Of a stretch of 64,000 nucleotides of DNA, positions 55,729-64,000 are shown piece after piece. The position numbers and the translations under genes are program-made. The notes below the pieces were generated by a model. The model was not told the DNA's origin, ran no database searches, and worked only from the letters and a program-made list of their open reading frames with translations. The DNA comes from a virus: positions 34,739 through 98,738 of the IMG/VR virus record IMGVR_UViG_3300045971_001064; one strand, written 5' to 3'. Each line of letters begins with the position of its first letter. Within the stretch, counting starts at the first letter, position 1.

Positions 55729-56712
55729 GTGGCGACGTACGAGAAGTCGTGGCAGTTCGACATCAACCGGGTCTACTCGGATGCCGTCACCTCGGCGGAC
55801 ATGACGAAGTACACGCTGTGGTACCTCAAGGCCTTCCTCACGGGTCAGATTGGCGGAGCCACACTCGGTCTTTGGACTGTGGTTGGGTCTAGCGACTCGG
55901 TCACTGGAGGCATGGACGGTGTCGACCGTTGGGGCTCGACGTTTGACGCCACCAAGCTGGTGCGCGCGTCGGCCAACACGGCACACTCGTGGTGCGTGTT
56001 GAAGTCGCCCCTTATCAAGGGGTCCTTCTACTACTTCAACATCGAGTGGAAGAGTGGCGCTGACTATTCCTTCTACCCCCAGTTCACGACTTCTTTGCCT
56101 ACTGGAGGCTCAAACACCACACCGCCCGTCAGCGCGACTCCTACCGCGGCGCCGGGGACGACGACAGCTACGCCCATCTCAGCCAGCACCAACCCCGGCG
56201 CGATGCACCTGCATGCTGCACTGGCCACTGACGGCAGCTTCTACTTGCTGACCTCGCGAGACAACGTCGGCAAGTTCCTTGCGGGCGTGGTGTGCGTGTG
56301 GCTCGGGAACGCCAAGCCGACCGACAGCTATCCCCTCTTCTTGCACTGCAACGGTGACATCGGTCAGTCCAACGGCTACGGAGCGTCCGGGGTCAGTAAC
56401 GGCATGGAGTGGAACAACGGCGGGTGCATGCTGGCGCCAGATAACTCGCTCGCCGGGCTCTGGGCGGGCGTCATCCCATCCACCACTAATCTACCTGCTG
56501 GCAGCGACCCGTTCGACTCCAGTTACCTCGACTTCCCCGTTTTTGTAGGCGCGTCTGCTATTGCGTACCGAGGCCTGCGCGGTCGAGTCCAAGACATCAT
56601 GTTCTTCCCCGGCGGAGCTAGCACAGGAACGGTGGACAACACCGCAGGTGCACCGACTTACATGGTGGTCGGCAGCTACTGGTTCCCCACCAACGCCGCC
56701 CCCATCTTGTAG
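55729..56712 (+). CDS. Tail fibre paralog 3, without fibronectin-like domain
   Basis: 327 residues from GTG, starting MATYEKSWQFDINRVYSDAV. The anchor (WYLKAFLTGQIGGATLGLWT) joins directly to the receptor-type domain (SVTGGMDGVDRWGS, then LKSPLIKGSFYYFNIEWKS), so this is the minimal form of the family. The coding bases are less GC-rich than in the tail module, which hints at more recent exchange. Confidence 0.75.
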   Translation: MATYEKSWQFDINRVYSDAVTSADMTKYTLWYLKAFLTGQIGGATLGLWTVVGSSDSVTGGMDGVDRWGSTFDATKLVRASANTAHSWCVLKSPLIKGSFYYFNIEWKSGADYSFYPQFTTSLPTGGSNTTPPVSATPTAAPGTTTATPISASTNPGAMHLHAALATDGSFYLLTSRDNVGKFLAGVVCVWLGNAKPTDSYPLFLHCNGDIGQSNGYGASGVSNGMEWNNGGCMLAPDNSLAGLWAGVIPSTTNLPAGSDPFDSSYLDFPVFVGASAIAYRGLRGRVQDIMFFPGGASTGTVDNTAGAPTYMVVGSYWFPTNAAPIL

Positions 56713-56715
56713 GAG
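56677..56715 (+). repeat. 39-base repeat at the end of paralog 3
   Basis: Second copy of 55681-55719. Confidence 0.9.
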
Positions 56716-56721
56716 AACTCC

Positions 56722-58032
56722 GTGGCCCGAGAAAAGACTTGGAAGTTCGACATGAACCGGGCGTACACCCCGTCCACGCTGCTGGACATGTCGAAGTACA
56801 TCCTCTGGTACTACAAGGCCTTCCTGACGGGGCAGATTGGCGTTGGGTTCACGGTGCTCGCAACCACCATCACGGCCGCAACTCCGAGCGCCGCGGGTGG
56901 CACCTTGGCGGACGGCACCTACTACTACCAAGTCACCGCTCTGAACGGCGGCAACGAGAGCGCGCCATCCAACGAGGTCTTCGCGACCGTTACCGGTGGT
57001 GGTAGCGGGTCTGTCGCCCTCACTTGGACAGCGGTGTCCGGCGCGACTGGCTACCGCGTCTACCGCGGGACAGCCGCGGGCGTCGAGAGCGTCTTCTACG
57101 CCCCGGGCGCTGTGACGACCTACACCGACATCAACGCAGCCTCGTCGGTCGGCTCTCCTCCGGCGACGGGCACTTGGGTTGTCGTCGGCTCCAGCGACGC
57201 ATCCACTGCCGGTATGGACGGGCTCGACCGATGGACGAACTCTTACGTCGCGGGCAAGGTCAACCGTAACAACGCAGGCTCCGCCCACTCTTGGGTGGTG
57301 CTGCGCTGCACCGTGCAGATGGCGTCCAAGCAGTTCTACCTGCTGCTCGACTGGAGCACCAGCTTCGACCATGCGCTCACCACGACCTTCGGAGACACCA
57401 CACCTCCGGTCGGCGGTAACATCAACACCGCACCCACTCTCGCAAACCTCGCAGCCTGCACGTCCTTGCCCTTCAGCGCAAACGCTGGGCTGGTGCCGAT
57501 GCACCTGCACGGTGCGCTGGCCACTGACGGCAGCTTCAACTTACTGGTGTCGAGCGACTTCACCATGAAGTTCCGGTCAGGCTTTTTGCTGCACCTGCTG
57601 GCCGCCTACAAGGTGACGGACTTGTATCCCGTGTGGATGTCGCTCGCTGGAGAGATAGGCGCTCAGCAGATGGGGCTTGGGTACGGCACCTCGGGGGCAG
57701 CGCCGGACCTCGGCTATATCTCCAACTCGGCCATGCGATACCCCGACAACACCAACAGCGGCCAAGTCGGAATCATCCAGCCCACCGGAACCAATCTGCC
57801 TTCCGCCCCGGACCTGTTTGACGGCACCTTCGCCGACTGGCCTGCGCTTGTCGGCAACAAGGTTGTGGGCAACACAACCCTGCGCGGGCGCTTGCAGGAC
57901 ATCTACTACTTCCCGAACTCGACCGGCACTGCCGTGCCGTCGACCGGCGCCGTCGATAACCCGGCAGCGCCGGAGTACATGCTCGTCGGACAGTGGTGGC
58001 TCCCCACCAACGCCATCCCTAACATCTACTAA
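56722..58032 (+). CDS. Tail fibre paralog 4, with fibronectin-like domain after the anchor
   Basis: 436 residues from GTG, starting MAREKTWKFDMNRAYTPSTL. The fibronectin-like domain (VALTWTAVSGATGYRVYRGT) lies at the same point as in paralog 2. The C-terminal domain differs most from the others (KFRSGFLLHLLAAYKVTDLY, then IQPTGTNLPSAPDLFDGTFA). It ends the fibre cassette. Confidence 0.75.
   Translation: MAREKTWKFDMNRAYTPSTLLDMSKYILWYYKAFLTGQIGVGFTVLATTITAATPSAAGGTLADGTYYYQVTALNGGNESAPSNEVFATVTGGGSGSVALTWTAVSGATGYRVYRGTAAGVESVFYAPGAVTTYTDINAASSVGSPPATGTWVVVGSSDASTAGMDGLDRWTNSYVAGKVNRNNAGSAHSWVVLRCTVQMASKQFYLLLDWSTSFDHALTTTFGDTTPPVGGNINTAPTLANLAACTSLPFSANAGLVPMHLHGALATDGSFNLLVSSDFTMKFRSGFLLHLLAAYKVTDLYPVWMSLAGEIGAQQMGLGYGTSGAAPDLGYISNSAMRYPDNTNSGQVGIIQPTGTNLPSAPDLFDGTFADWPALVGNKVVGNTTLRGRLQDIYYFPNSTGTAVPSTGAVDNPAAPEYMLVGQWWLPTNAIPNIY
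56878..56911 (+). repeat. 34-base direct repeat shared with paralog 2
   Basis: Second copy of 54547-54580. Confidence 0.9.
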
Positions 58033-58040
58033 GGCAGCCC

Positions 58041-58634
58041 GTGGCCTTCTCATTCCCAAACGCGCAGTGGAGTCCGGCGACCACGTACGCCATCAACTCC
58101 TTGGCCAACTACAGGGGGCTGGACTACATCTCCCTCCAGAACGCGAACATCAACCACGACCCGGTCACTGGCCTCGCCGTGTGGTGGAGCCTGTACACCG
58201 ACTGGGCTGCCGGAACGACCTACGCTGCGGGCGGGACGGCCAACTCTGTCACCTATCTGGGCATCGGCTACACATCGCTGGCGGCTGGCAACCTGAACCA
58301 CATCCCGTCGACCGTGGGTACATGGTGGGTGCGGCGCGCTGTGAAAAGCAACTTCACGCCACCGCCGACAGCCTTCGACCGCATCGTGTTCGTACCGACG
58401 GGCCTCATCACGCCACCCATCACGCGACTCGGCATCTCGCCTCTCATCGTGCACGCCACCGGCCATGTCGACGCGATGTCCTTCCGGCTTCCGCTGGCGT
58501 CACCTCCACAAAGCCCGGGCCCATCTAGCGTGTGGATTGGTCGCACCGTGTTTCGGGTGCCTCGGACCCTCTGGTTCTCGGGCCTCGGCCAGCGCGCCAA
58601 CAAGACGCCGACTTCGCACAACTCAGGAGACTAG
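58041..58634 (+). CDS. Virion protein with tandem carbohydrate-binding-like modules
   Basis: 197 residues from GTG. Two repeats, WSPATTYAINSLANYRGLDY (residues 10-29) and WAAGTTYAAGGTANSVTYLG (about 55-74), each ending in a WW pair, match the small CBM5/12 chitin-binding-type fold. The C-terminal half is beta-rich (RIVFVPTGLITPPITRLG). It probably helps attach to cell-surface polysaccharide. Confidence 0.6.
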   Translation: MAFSFPNAQWSPATTYAINSLANYRGLDYISLQNANINHDPVTGLAVWWSLYTDWAAGTTYAAGGTANSVTYLGIGYTSLAAGNLNHIPSTVGTWWVRRAVKSNFTPPPTAFDRIVFVPTGLITPPITRLGISPLIVHATGHVDAMSFRLPLASPPQSPGPSSVWIGRTVFRVPRTLWFSGLGQRANKTPTSHNSGD

Positions 58635-58637
58635 GAC

Positions 58638-59573
58638 ATGGAACTCAAGCAAAGCGTCGGCATCAGCGTTCCTGTCCGCCTGCGTGCGGTCGTCGACGGC
58701 TCTCCGCTCGCTGCCGTGACCTACCAGCAGGCGACGGTCTACCTCCAGAAGCACGGCGGCGCGGCTGTCCAGAAGGTGCTCGGGCCCGCCGACTGGGTAG
58801 AGGTCGACGGCGTCAACATGCCGGGTGAGTACGACCTCGTTCTCCAGAACACCGACGTCGACACCCTCGGCTTCTTGAAGTACTCGGTGACCTACATCGG
58901 CATCTCGACCTACTACTTCGGCTTGATGCAGGTGGTGTCCAACTTGGAGGCGGACACCTTCGGGCGCCTCGGAGCCCCGGCTGGCGCCAGCGTCTCGGCC
59001 GACATCGCCGCCATCGAAGCTCACGCGGTAGCCATTGACGCCAAGACGACCAACCTCCCGGCCGTCCCTGCCTCGCAGGGCGACGTGACCAGCAGCACCG
59101 CGACACTGGCTGCCGACCTCGCCGCAGCGGTCACCTCCATCAAGGGCGCGGGCAACAAGGACATCACGCAGGTCGACACCGCCGTCGCGGCGGTCAAGGT
59201 CGACACGGCTGCCATCGCGCTCAAGACCACCAACCTCCCTGCCGTCCCCGCCGCTCAGGGTGACGTGACAGCGGCCGTCACCTCCATCAAGGGCGCGGGC
59301 AACAAGGACATCACGCAGGTCGACACGGCCGTCGCGGCTGTCGGCGTGAACGTGGTCGAGCTTCTCGGCCTCCTCCACAAGAACGCGGTGCTCGACGGCC
59401 AGACGTACAACGCGGGCGGCAGGCTCACGGGAGGCACGCTCTACGTGTACGACACCGCGGCGCACGCCTCGCTCAACGACCACGTGACCGGCCTGCTTCA
59501 CTCGTACACCATCTTCGCCACCTACGACCTCGCCGACCACCAGACCCTCTACCGTCTCACGCTCCTGAGCTAG
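58638..59573 (+). CDS. Virion protein with internal tandem repeat
   Basis: 311 residues. N-terminal beta domain (VPVRLRAVVDGSPLAAVTYQ). Residues 130-240 hold two copies of a helical repeat (TNLPAVPASQGDV, then AAVTSIKGAGNKDITQVDTA) separated by a shorter linker, likely a coiled stalk. The C-terminus is a beta domain. It is probably a fibre-associated or baseplate-appendage protein. Confidence 0.6.
   Translation: MELKQSVGISVPVRLRAVVDGSPLAAVTYQQATVYLQKHGGAAVQKVLGPADWVEVDGVNMPGEYDLVLQNTDVDTLGFLKYSVTYIGISTYYFGLMQVVSNLEADTFGRLGAPAGASVSADIAAIEAHAVAIDAKTTNLPAVPASQGDVTSSTATLAADLAAAVTSIKGAGNKDITQVDTAVAAVKVDTAAIALKTTNLPAVPAAQGDVTAAVTSIKGAGNKDITQVDTAVAAVGVNVVELLGLLHKNAVLDGQTYNAGGRLTGGTLYVYDTAAHASLNDHVTGLLHSYTIFATYDLADHQTLYRLTLLS
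59130..59179 (+). repeat. 50-base direct repeat, copy 1
   Basis: Identical to 59277-59326; both code for the VTSIKGAGNKDITQVDT repeat. Confidence 0.9.
59277..59326 (+). repeat. 50-base direct repeat, copy 2
   Basis: Second copy; the two are 147 bases apart, in frame. Confidence 0.9.
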
Positions 59574-59575
59574 CC

Positions 59576-60190
59576 ATGAGCCTCGGCATCGCCACACGCG
59601 GGTACGCCTCCGACCAGACTGGCGGCGGTGGGGCCGCTGGGCCTGTCGCCTCCATCTTGGGCGTGGGCATCAACTACATCGACGTCGCGTGGACCATGGC
59701 CGCGACGCTCACTGTCGTAGGGGTCGTGCCGTCCAACTGGGTCGTCACTCCCGTCATCGGGCGGGCTGTGACGGTGCTGTCGGTCACCCAGTTGAACCCG
59801 ACCACCACACGGCTCACGACCTCCGACCAGACCTCGGGTGGCTCCTACTTCCTCGCCGTGCCCGCCGCGGCCGTCATCGACACCGGCCTCGTCGGCAACC
59901 CGAACGCCTTCACCTCACTCAGCTTCATCGGCGTAGGGCACCTGCCGTCGCTGGTCTCGGCCAACCCTCTCACCCCGAACACGGTGGAGGCGACGTTCTC
60001 CGAGGCTGTGGTCGCCGTCGAGGCCTTGGCCTTCTCGAACTACTCCTTCGACAACGGACTGTCGGCGGTGAGCGTGGCTCAGGTCTCGTCGACCATCTTC
60101 ATCGTGACGACGAGCGAGATGACTCCAGCCACAATCTACACCCTGACCGTCTCAGGCATCCACGACCTCGCAGGCAACCCGGTCACCTAG
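59576..60190 (+). CDS. Virion protein with SbsA-type Ig-like domain
   Basis: 204 residues. The last 85 (PNTVEATFSEAVVAVEALAF, then TIYTLTVSGIHDLAGNPVT) are a typical bacterial Ig-like (Big_5/SbsA) domain, and the first 110 hold another strand-rich domain. It probably forms a small appendage on the baseplate. Starts 2 bases after the previous stop. Confidence 0.65.
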   Translation: MSLGIATRGYASDQTGGGGAAGPVASILGVGINYIDVAWTMAATLTVVGVVPSNWVVTPVIGRAVTVLSVTQLNPTTTRLTTSDQTSGGSYFLAVPAAAVIDTGLVGNPNAFTSLSFIGVGHLPSLVSANPLTPNTVEATFSEAVVAVEALAFSNYSFDNGLSAVSVAQVSSTIFIVTTSEMTPATIYTLTVSGIHDLAGNPVT

Positions 60191-60193
60191 CCC

Positions 60194-61957
60194 ATGTCCA
60201 CCTCAGCCATCTTCACAGGTCTCGGCTTCACGCTCGTCTCCGCTCAGCCGGTGGACGCCTCGACCATCTTGGTGACGTTCGACTACACCCCGCTGCCGGG
60301 CGTGGGCGTGTACGGGCTGCTGTCGAACCACGGCGACGTCCGCACGGTCACCGTCGGCGCTGGGCCCCAGCCGCATCAGGTCTACCTCTACACGAACGCG
60401 CCGCTCACGCAGGACTTCTGGACCCTCAGCTACTCGGGCCAGCAGACCGGCGCTCCGCCCGTCACCATCACCGCTGGCTCGACCTACTTCTGGTGCGGCG
60501 TTGGCGCTGCTCCCGTCGGCGCTTCGTCGCCTCCCTTCTCCGGCGAGAACCAGACCGCGGCCGAGTTCATCCGCGACCACATCCCTTCGAGCATGAAGGG
60601 GAACGTCTGGGCCTGCCTCATCGCCGGTCTCGCGGCCGGTGAGCAGGTGGCTTGGGACAACGCTCCCCTCGTCGACCGCCAGATGTTCTTGGCCACAGCC
60701 TCGGGCGTGTGGCTCGACCGGCGCGCGGCTGGGCTCGGCTTGGAGCGCCCCGTCAACGTCGGCATGGGCGACGAGCCCTTCCGCGGGTACGCTGTCGCGG
60801 TCTCCTCCGGCCAGCAGACCATCATCGCCTTCCTCGAAGCTCTCAGGGTCTTCTACGGCCGGACCGCGGTGCAGGCGGCAGCCGTCAGCGGCGACGAGCC
60901 CTTCGCTCTGGCGGACGGCCAGCGGCTGGAGTTCACCCTCGACGGCGTCCAGACGGTCGGGGTCACGTTCGCCACGGCCGACTTCCAGAGCATCGGTGCG
61001 GCCACCTCCCGCGAGGTCGCCAGCGTCCTGAACCGCGAGTTCTCCCTCCAAGGGGTCAGCGCTATCGCCTTGGTGGACGAGAACCCCATCACCAAGGTGC
61101 CCCGGGTGACCCTCTACACGGGCACGCTGGGAGCGCGCGGGAGCCTTCAGGTGGCGTCCGGCGCCGTCCAGACGGCACTGGGCCTGCCTACGACCCTCCG
61201 ACGCCTCTTGGGGCAAGCTGGAGCGTCCTACGTGCTGTCCCGTGGCGCCGGGCAGGTCGAGGTCTTCTTCCCGGCCACCACGCAGGTCGTCGGCCGCGAC
61301 CAGACCTCAGCCGCCTACCTGACCGACGACTCCGGGCTCATCTACGGCGACGACCTGTACGGGATGGGTGTGTACGGGGTGGGAGGGCCTCCGGCAGGCA
61401 TCGGGCCGTACCTGTTCGAGGGGGTCGACAAGGGCTTGGCCATCACCGAGGTCGCCACCGTCACCACTGCGTCGGTCCTCGGTGCCGGGAACCAGTACAG
61501 GCTTGTGGAGGTCGGCTCGACGGCCGGGTTCACCGACGCCGAGTGCTGGCTGGTCTTCGGCTACGGCTACGAGTACCAAACCGGGCCAGTGCGCTGCCTC
61601 GGCGTGGCCGGGCCGACGACCCTCCTGCTCGACGTGGCCTTCACCTTCCCTGCCGCCATCCCGGTCGGCGCCTCAGTGAACCTCCTCTTGAGCGCCGCTC
61701 CGCCCACCTTCGCGGTCGGTGACATCGGGAACTTCTACCTGACCGACTCGCCCGCTGGCCGCGTGGCTGCTATGGCCGCCATCGACTCCATCGCCGCGGC
61801 CGGGTACGCCGTCACGAAGACCGTCACCTACCCCGGCGACGTCGGGCTGGGGAACGAGGGCCGCCCCACCCACGGCACGCCCGCCATCTCCGACATCGTC
61901 CAGTGCTTCGCTGGCTCCGATGTCGACGGCGAAGTCGCCACCGCGAGGAGCACCTAG
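60194..61957 (+). CDS. Baseplate or tail-tip protein with Ig-like start
   Basis: 587 residues. The first 110 are an Ig-like domain (STSAIFTGLGFTLVSAQPVD, then TILVTFDYTPLPGVGVYGLL). Residues 118-220 (AEFIRDHIPSSMKGNVWACL, then GVWLDRRAAGLGLERPVNVG) resemble the N-terminal helical part of the baseplate J-like gene. The remainder is beta-rich. It may be a distal baseplate component near the fibres. Confidence 0.6.
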   Translation: MSTSAIFTGLGFTLVSAQPVDASTILVTFDYTPLPGVGVYGLLSNHGDVRTVTVGAGPQPHQVYLYTNAPLTQDFWTLSYSGQQTGAPPVTITAGSTYFWCGVGAAPVGASSPPFSGENQTAAEFIRDHIPSSMKGNVWACLIAGLAAGEQVAWDNAPLVDRQMFLATASGVWLDRRAAGLGLERPVNVGMGDEPFRGYAVAVSSGQQTIIAFLEALRVFYGRTAVQAAAVSGDEPFALADGQRLEFTLDGVQTVGVTFATADFQSIGAATSREVASVLNREFSLQGVSAIALVDENPITKVPRVTLYTGTLGARGSLQVASGAVQTALGLPTTLRRLLGQAGASYVLSRGAGQVEVFFPATTQVVGRDQTSAAYLTDDSGLIYGDDLYGMGVYGVGGPPAGIGPYLFEGVDKGLAITEVATVTTASVLGAGNQYRLVEVGSTAGFTDAECWLVFGYGYEYQTGPVRCLGVAGPTTLLLDVAFTFPAAIPVGASVNLLLSAAPPTFAVGDIGNFYLTDSPAGRVAAMAAIDSIAAAGYAVTKTVTYPGDVGLGNEGRPTHGTPAISDIVQCFAGSDVDGEVATARST

Positions 61958-61959
61958 CC

Positions 61960-62385
61960 ATGGCCTTCTCCTCCATCATCGCAGCACACCACGTCGTCGT
62001 CTACTTCAACGGCGTCATGCTCGGCTACATCAACGGCATGCCGCAGTGGAACATCGACACCGAGTTCCGTGAAGCGCGCGAAATCGACACCAACGAGACG
62101 GTCGAGTTGATGCCCGGCCAGTCGCGTGTGAGCGGCACGTTCACCATCCTCCGCGGTCGCGACACTGGCGGCCTCGAAGGCGCTGGCCTCGCTGCCTCGG
62201 GCCAGAAGATGCTCAACCAGAAGTACGCCACCATCGAGTTGGTCGACCGTCTCACCAACCAGACCATCTTCCGCGCCCTGCGGTGTCAGGTCACTCGCCA
62301 GTCGTGGAGCATCCAGCCGAAGCAGTTGGTCACTGGTACCTTCACGTGGGTCGGCATCAACTACGAAAACGAAAGCAAGAGCTAG
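61960..62385 (+). CDS. Tail-tube-like protein in the fibre module
   Basis: 141 residues. The strand order (AHHVVVYFNGVMLGYINGMP, then DTNETVELMPGQSRVSGTFT, ending ITRQSWSIQPKQ-like strands and QLVTGTFTWVGINYENE) resembles the tail tube beta barrel, although it lies between the fibres and the tail-collar gene. It may form a second tube-like ring at the tail end or a fibre connector. Confidence 0.6.
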   Translation: MAFSSIIAAHHVVVYFNGVMLGYINGMPQWNIDTEFREAREIDTNETVELMPGQSRVSGTFTILRGRDTGGLEGAGLAASGQKMLNQKYATIELVDRLTNQTIFRALRCQVTRQSWSIQPKQLVTGTFTWVGINYENESKS

Positions 62386-62393
62386 GAGAATCA

Positions 62394-63359
62394 ATGCCCA
62401 CCCCGAACATGAGCCTCACTCTCCCCATCCCGAACGTCACGTCGGGCACGTGGGGCACCATCCTCAACACGGCCCTCACGAGCATCGACCTCCACGACCA
62501 CACGACCGGCAGAGGGGTGCCTCTCACCAGTGCCAGCATCAACTCCACCGGGGGCTTCACCCTCAACGGGATGCTCGACAGCACCGTCCCCGGCAACTTC
62601 CCTGCCATCAATCTCATCGGTGGCAACGGCGGCGCGACAAAGGGGGCCCACATCAGGTGGACGACCCCAAGCGCGCCGACCGAAATCATGATGCTGGAGT
62701 CGCCGGTCAACGGCCAGTTGTTCCTCCGCCAGCTTCAGGGTATCGTCGACACTGGCGGCACGATGGGTCTGTCGACCACTGACGGGTCCGTCCGCGCCGT
62801 GCTGGACTCGGACCCGGCAGGAGGGCCCGCTGCGGCCCAACTCATTCTTCGCACCCCCGACGCGGAAGTGCGGCTGCGCTCGTTCGGAGGCGAGGCCGTT
62901 CTCGACGGAACGCACACCTCCGCAAAGCTGTGGGTTGGGGCATCGTATCTCGCCATCGCCGACGGCTCTCTCAGCTACTTCAACGGGGCCACCACTCAGA
63001 GCCTCCTGCTTCCGACCGACGTGGCCGCCTACGACACGATGTTCTCGTTCGCTGGCGCCCCGACTGCCGACAAGGTGATGGCTCAGGTCATCCTCGTCCG
63101 CGCCTCGACGCTGGCCATCAACTCGGCTGGCTCGAAGGGCGTCGTCGGCGTGAACCCGACCTCGCCCGCAACCATCCTCGTCAAGAAGAACGGCGCCACG
63201 GTCGTCACCATCTCGGTCACCGTCGGCGGTGTCTTCTCGTTCGCCAACGCGGGTGTCGTGACCTTCGCCGCCGGGGACGTCGTCACCTTGGTAGCTCAGA
63301 CGGTGCCGGACGCGACGATGGCCGACATCTCCATCACCCTCGCTGGCGCCTTGGCGTAA
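62394..63359 (+). CDS. Tail fibre, collar-type
   Basis: 321 residues. The N-terminus (PNVTSGTWGTILNTALTSID, then HDHTTGRGVPLTSASINSTG) is the DxHDHTTG pattern typical of tail-fibre stalks. The rest is beta-rich. A GGAG lies before the ATG. Confidence 0.72.
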   Translation: MPTPNMSLTLPIPNVTSGTWGTILNTALTSIDLHDHTTGRGVPLTSASINSTGGFTLNGMLDSTVPGNFPAINLIGGNGGATKGAHIRWTTPSAPTEIMMLESPVNGQLFLRQLQGIVDTGGTMGLSTTDGSVRAVLDSDPAGGPAAAQLILRTPDAEVRLRSFGGEAVLDGTHTSAKLWVGASYLAIADGSLSYFNGATTQSLLLPTDVAAYDTMFSFAGAPTADKVMAQVILVRASTLAINSAGSKGVVGVNPTSPATILVKKNGATVVTISVTVGGVFSFANAGVVTFAAGDVVTLVAQTVPDATMADISITLAGALA

Positions 63360-63360
63360 C

Positions 63361-64000
63361 ATGTCTGCTTGCCACGTCGTCACCTCGATGGCCGTCGCGG
63401 GCCCAGCGCCTGTCGTGTACTTGGGGAACTGGATGAACCACATCCAGCAAGACCTCCCGACCAACCTGTGGCTGATGGACGAGGGCGCTGGCGCGACGAT
63501 GGTGGACTGGGCCGGAAACCAGAACGGCACCATCATCACCCCGACCATCACCAATGTCGGCGAGCTTGGCGGCACGTACTGCTACACCACGGTGAGCAAC
63601 GTCAGCGGCATCGCCACCGCCCCGACTGCCGTGCGGCCAGCCTTTGGCGAGAAGTTTTCCATCGAGTTCTCGGTCTACAACAACTTCATGGTGAACGGGC
63701 TGTACGCCATCCCCATCTGCACTCTGCCTAGCGGTAATCCCGCACTCGGCTCAGGCCTTCAGATTAGCTGCACTGGCGGCATCATCAGCTTCGGCATCTA
63801 CCAGAGCCTCACCGCTTACGCCAGCGCCACCTGCGCCGACATTAGTGGGGCCATCTGGCACCACTGGGTGTTCACCTACGACGGAGCAGGCACTTGGAAG
63901 GCGTACCACAACGGCGTCTCTCAGACCGTCACGCCGAGCAACGTCGGGACCGTGACAGGGCTGGACTATTCCGCGAACGCCCCTTTGCGCCTCGGCGGCA
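63361..64000 (+). CDS. LamG/concanavalin-like fibre protein (cut by the window edge)
   Basis: 213 residues visible from ATG. Residues about 35-60 (NLWLMDEGAGATMVDWAGNQ) and 165-190 (AIWHHWVFTYDGAGTWKAYH) are the two signature regions of a LamG/concanavalin A-like lectin domain: DEGAGxxxxDxxG and WHHWVFTYDG. It is probably a carbohydrate-binding tail appendage. The 3' end is outside the window. Confidence 0.75.
   Translation, partial: MSACHVVTSMAVAGPAPVVYLGNWMNHIQQDLPTNLWLMDEGAGATMVDWAGNQNGTIITPTITNVGELGGTYCYTTVSNVSGIATAPTAVRPAFGEKFSIEFSVYNNFMVNGLYAIPICTLPSGNPALGSGLQISCTGGIISFGIYQSLTAYASATCADISGAIWHHWVFTYDGAGTWKAYHNGVSQTVTPSNVGTVTGLDYSANAPLRLGG

Noticed and set aside
60203-61216. Minus-strand open frame opposite the distal baseplate gene
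   Set aside because: No start site, composition of a shadow frame, and the plus-strand gene is continuous with its neighbours.
1-64000. CRISPR array, integrase or attachment site
   Set aside because: No series of regularly spaced repeats and no recombinase or tRNA gene was seen.

Overview
The window is a continuous piece of a large, GC-rich tailed-phage genome with a contractile (myovirus) tail. It carries a tail sheath, a tail tube, a tape measure, a baseplate hub and spike, a gp53/gp25-like wedge protein, a giant baseplate J-like protein and a long run of receptor-binding proteins. No portal, major capsid or terminase gene was recognised, so the head and packaging genes are probably outside the window. 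There are no tRNAs matching normal rules, no CRISPR array and no integrase. The host is unknown. Many minus-strand genes have a sigma70-like promoter whose -10 box ends six or seven bases before the start codon, which implies leaderless mRNAs. A host that translates leaderless messages well, as Deinococcota and Actinobacteria do, is a reasonable inference but is not shown by the sequence.

Layout. Blocks of virion genes on the plus strand alternate with blocks of small accessory genes on the minus strand. Plus blocks: 3321-3620 (lone membrane protein), 5493-11785 (virion-associated proteins with two inserted homing endonucleases), 15123-16230, 18706-26790 (neck-like protein, large disordered protein, GIY-YIG nuclease, sheath, tube, ending at a strong terminator), 31128-31247, 31554-32798 (small virion protein and holin-like proteins), 36561-36947 (cPPR-domain protein) and 37489-64000 (tape measure, baseplate, fibres). 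Minus blocks: 1-3102, 3617-5326, 11621-15049, 16220-18664, 26845-31030, 31305-31472, 32778-36515 and 37035-37319. The minus genes are mostly 40-250 residues and are tightly coupled through ATGA, GTGA or TGATG overlaps. They include a DNA ligase, an Rnl5-type RNA ligase, a nucleotidyltransferase-fold protein, an HD hydrolase resembling (p)ppGpp hydrolases, two nucleoside-deoxyribosyltransferase-fold proteins, a P-loop protein, a HELRH metallopeptidase-like protein and many Cys-rich zinc-ribbon micro-proteins.

Control. Three promoter-like element families recur. Class A is TTGACW-N17-TANANY, six or seven bases before ATG, with eight copies, all on the minus strand. Class B is TGGCGC-like-N17-TANNNT with an extended TGC, with eight minus-strand copies, three of them leaderless. 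Class C is YAATCTAGG-like and lies 13-67 bases upstream of plus-strand virion operons in twelve copies; it is a candidate late promoter element. At several strand-switch points class B and class C elements overlap back to back.

How the genes work together. The plus-strand genes build and terminate the tail and provide host recognition. Host recognition is diversified by four tandem fibre paralogs that carry an exchangeable fibronectin-like domain. The minus-strand genes look like host-takeover, nucleotide/RNA repair and counter-defence functions. The most unusual items are the three promoter families, a 74-base four-way-junction RNA at the start of one leader, a Kelch propeller inside the baseplate J-like protein, an mCpol/GGDEF-like domain in a virion-module protein, and a tail-tube fragment reused in an accessory gene.
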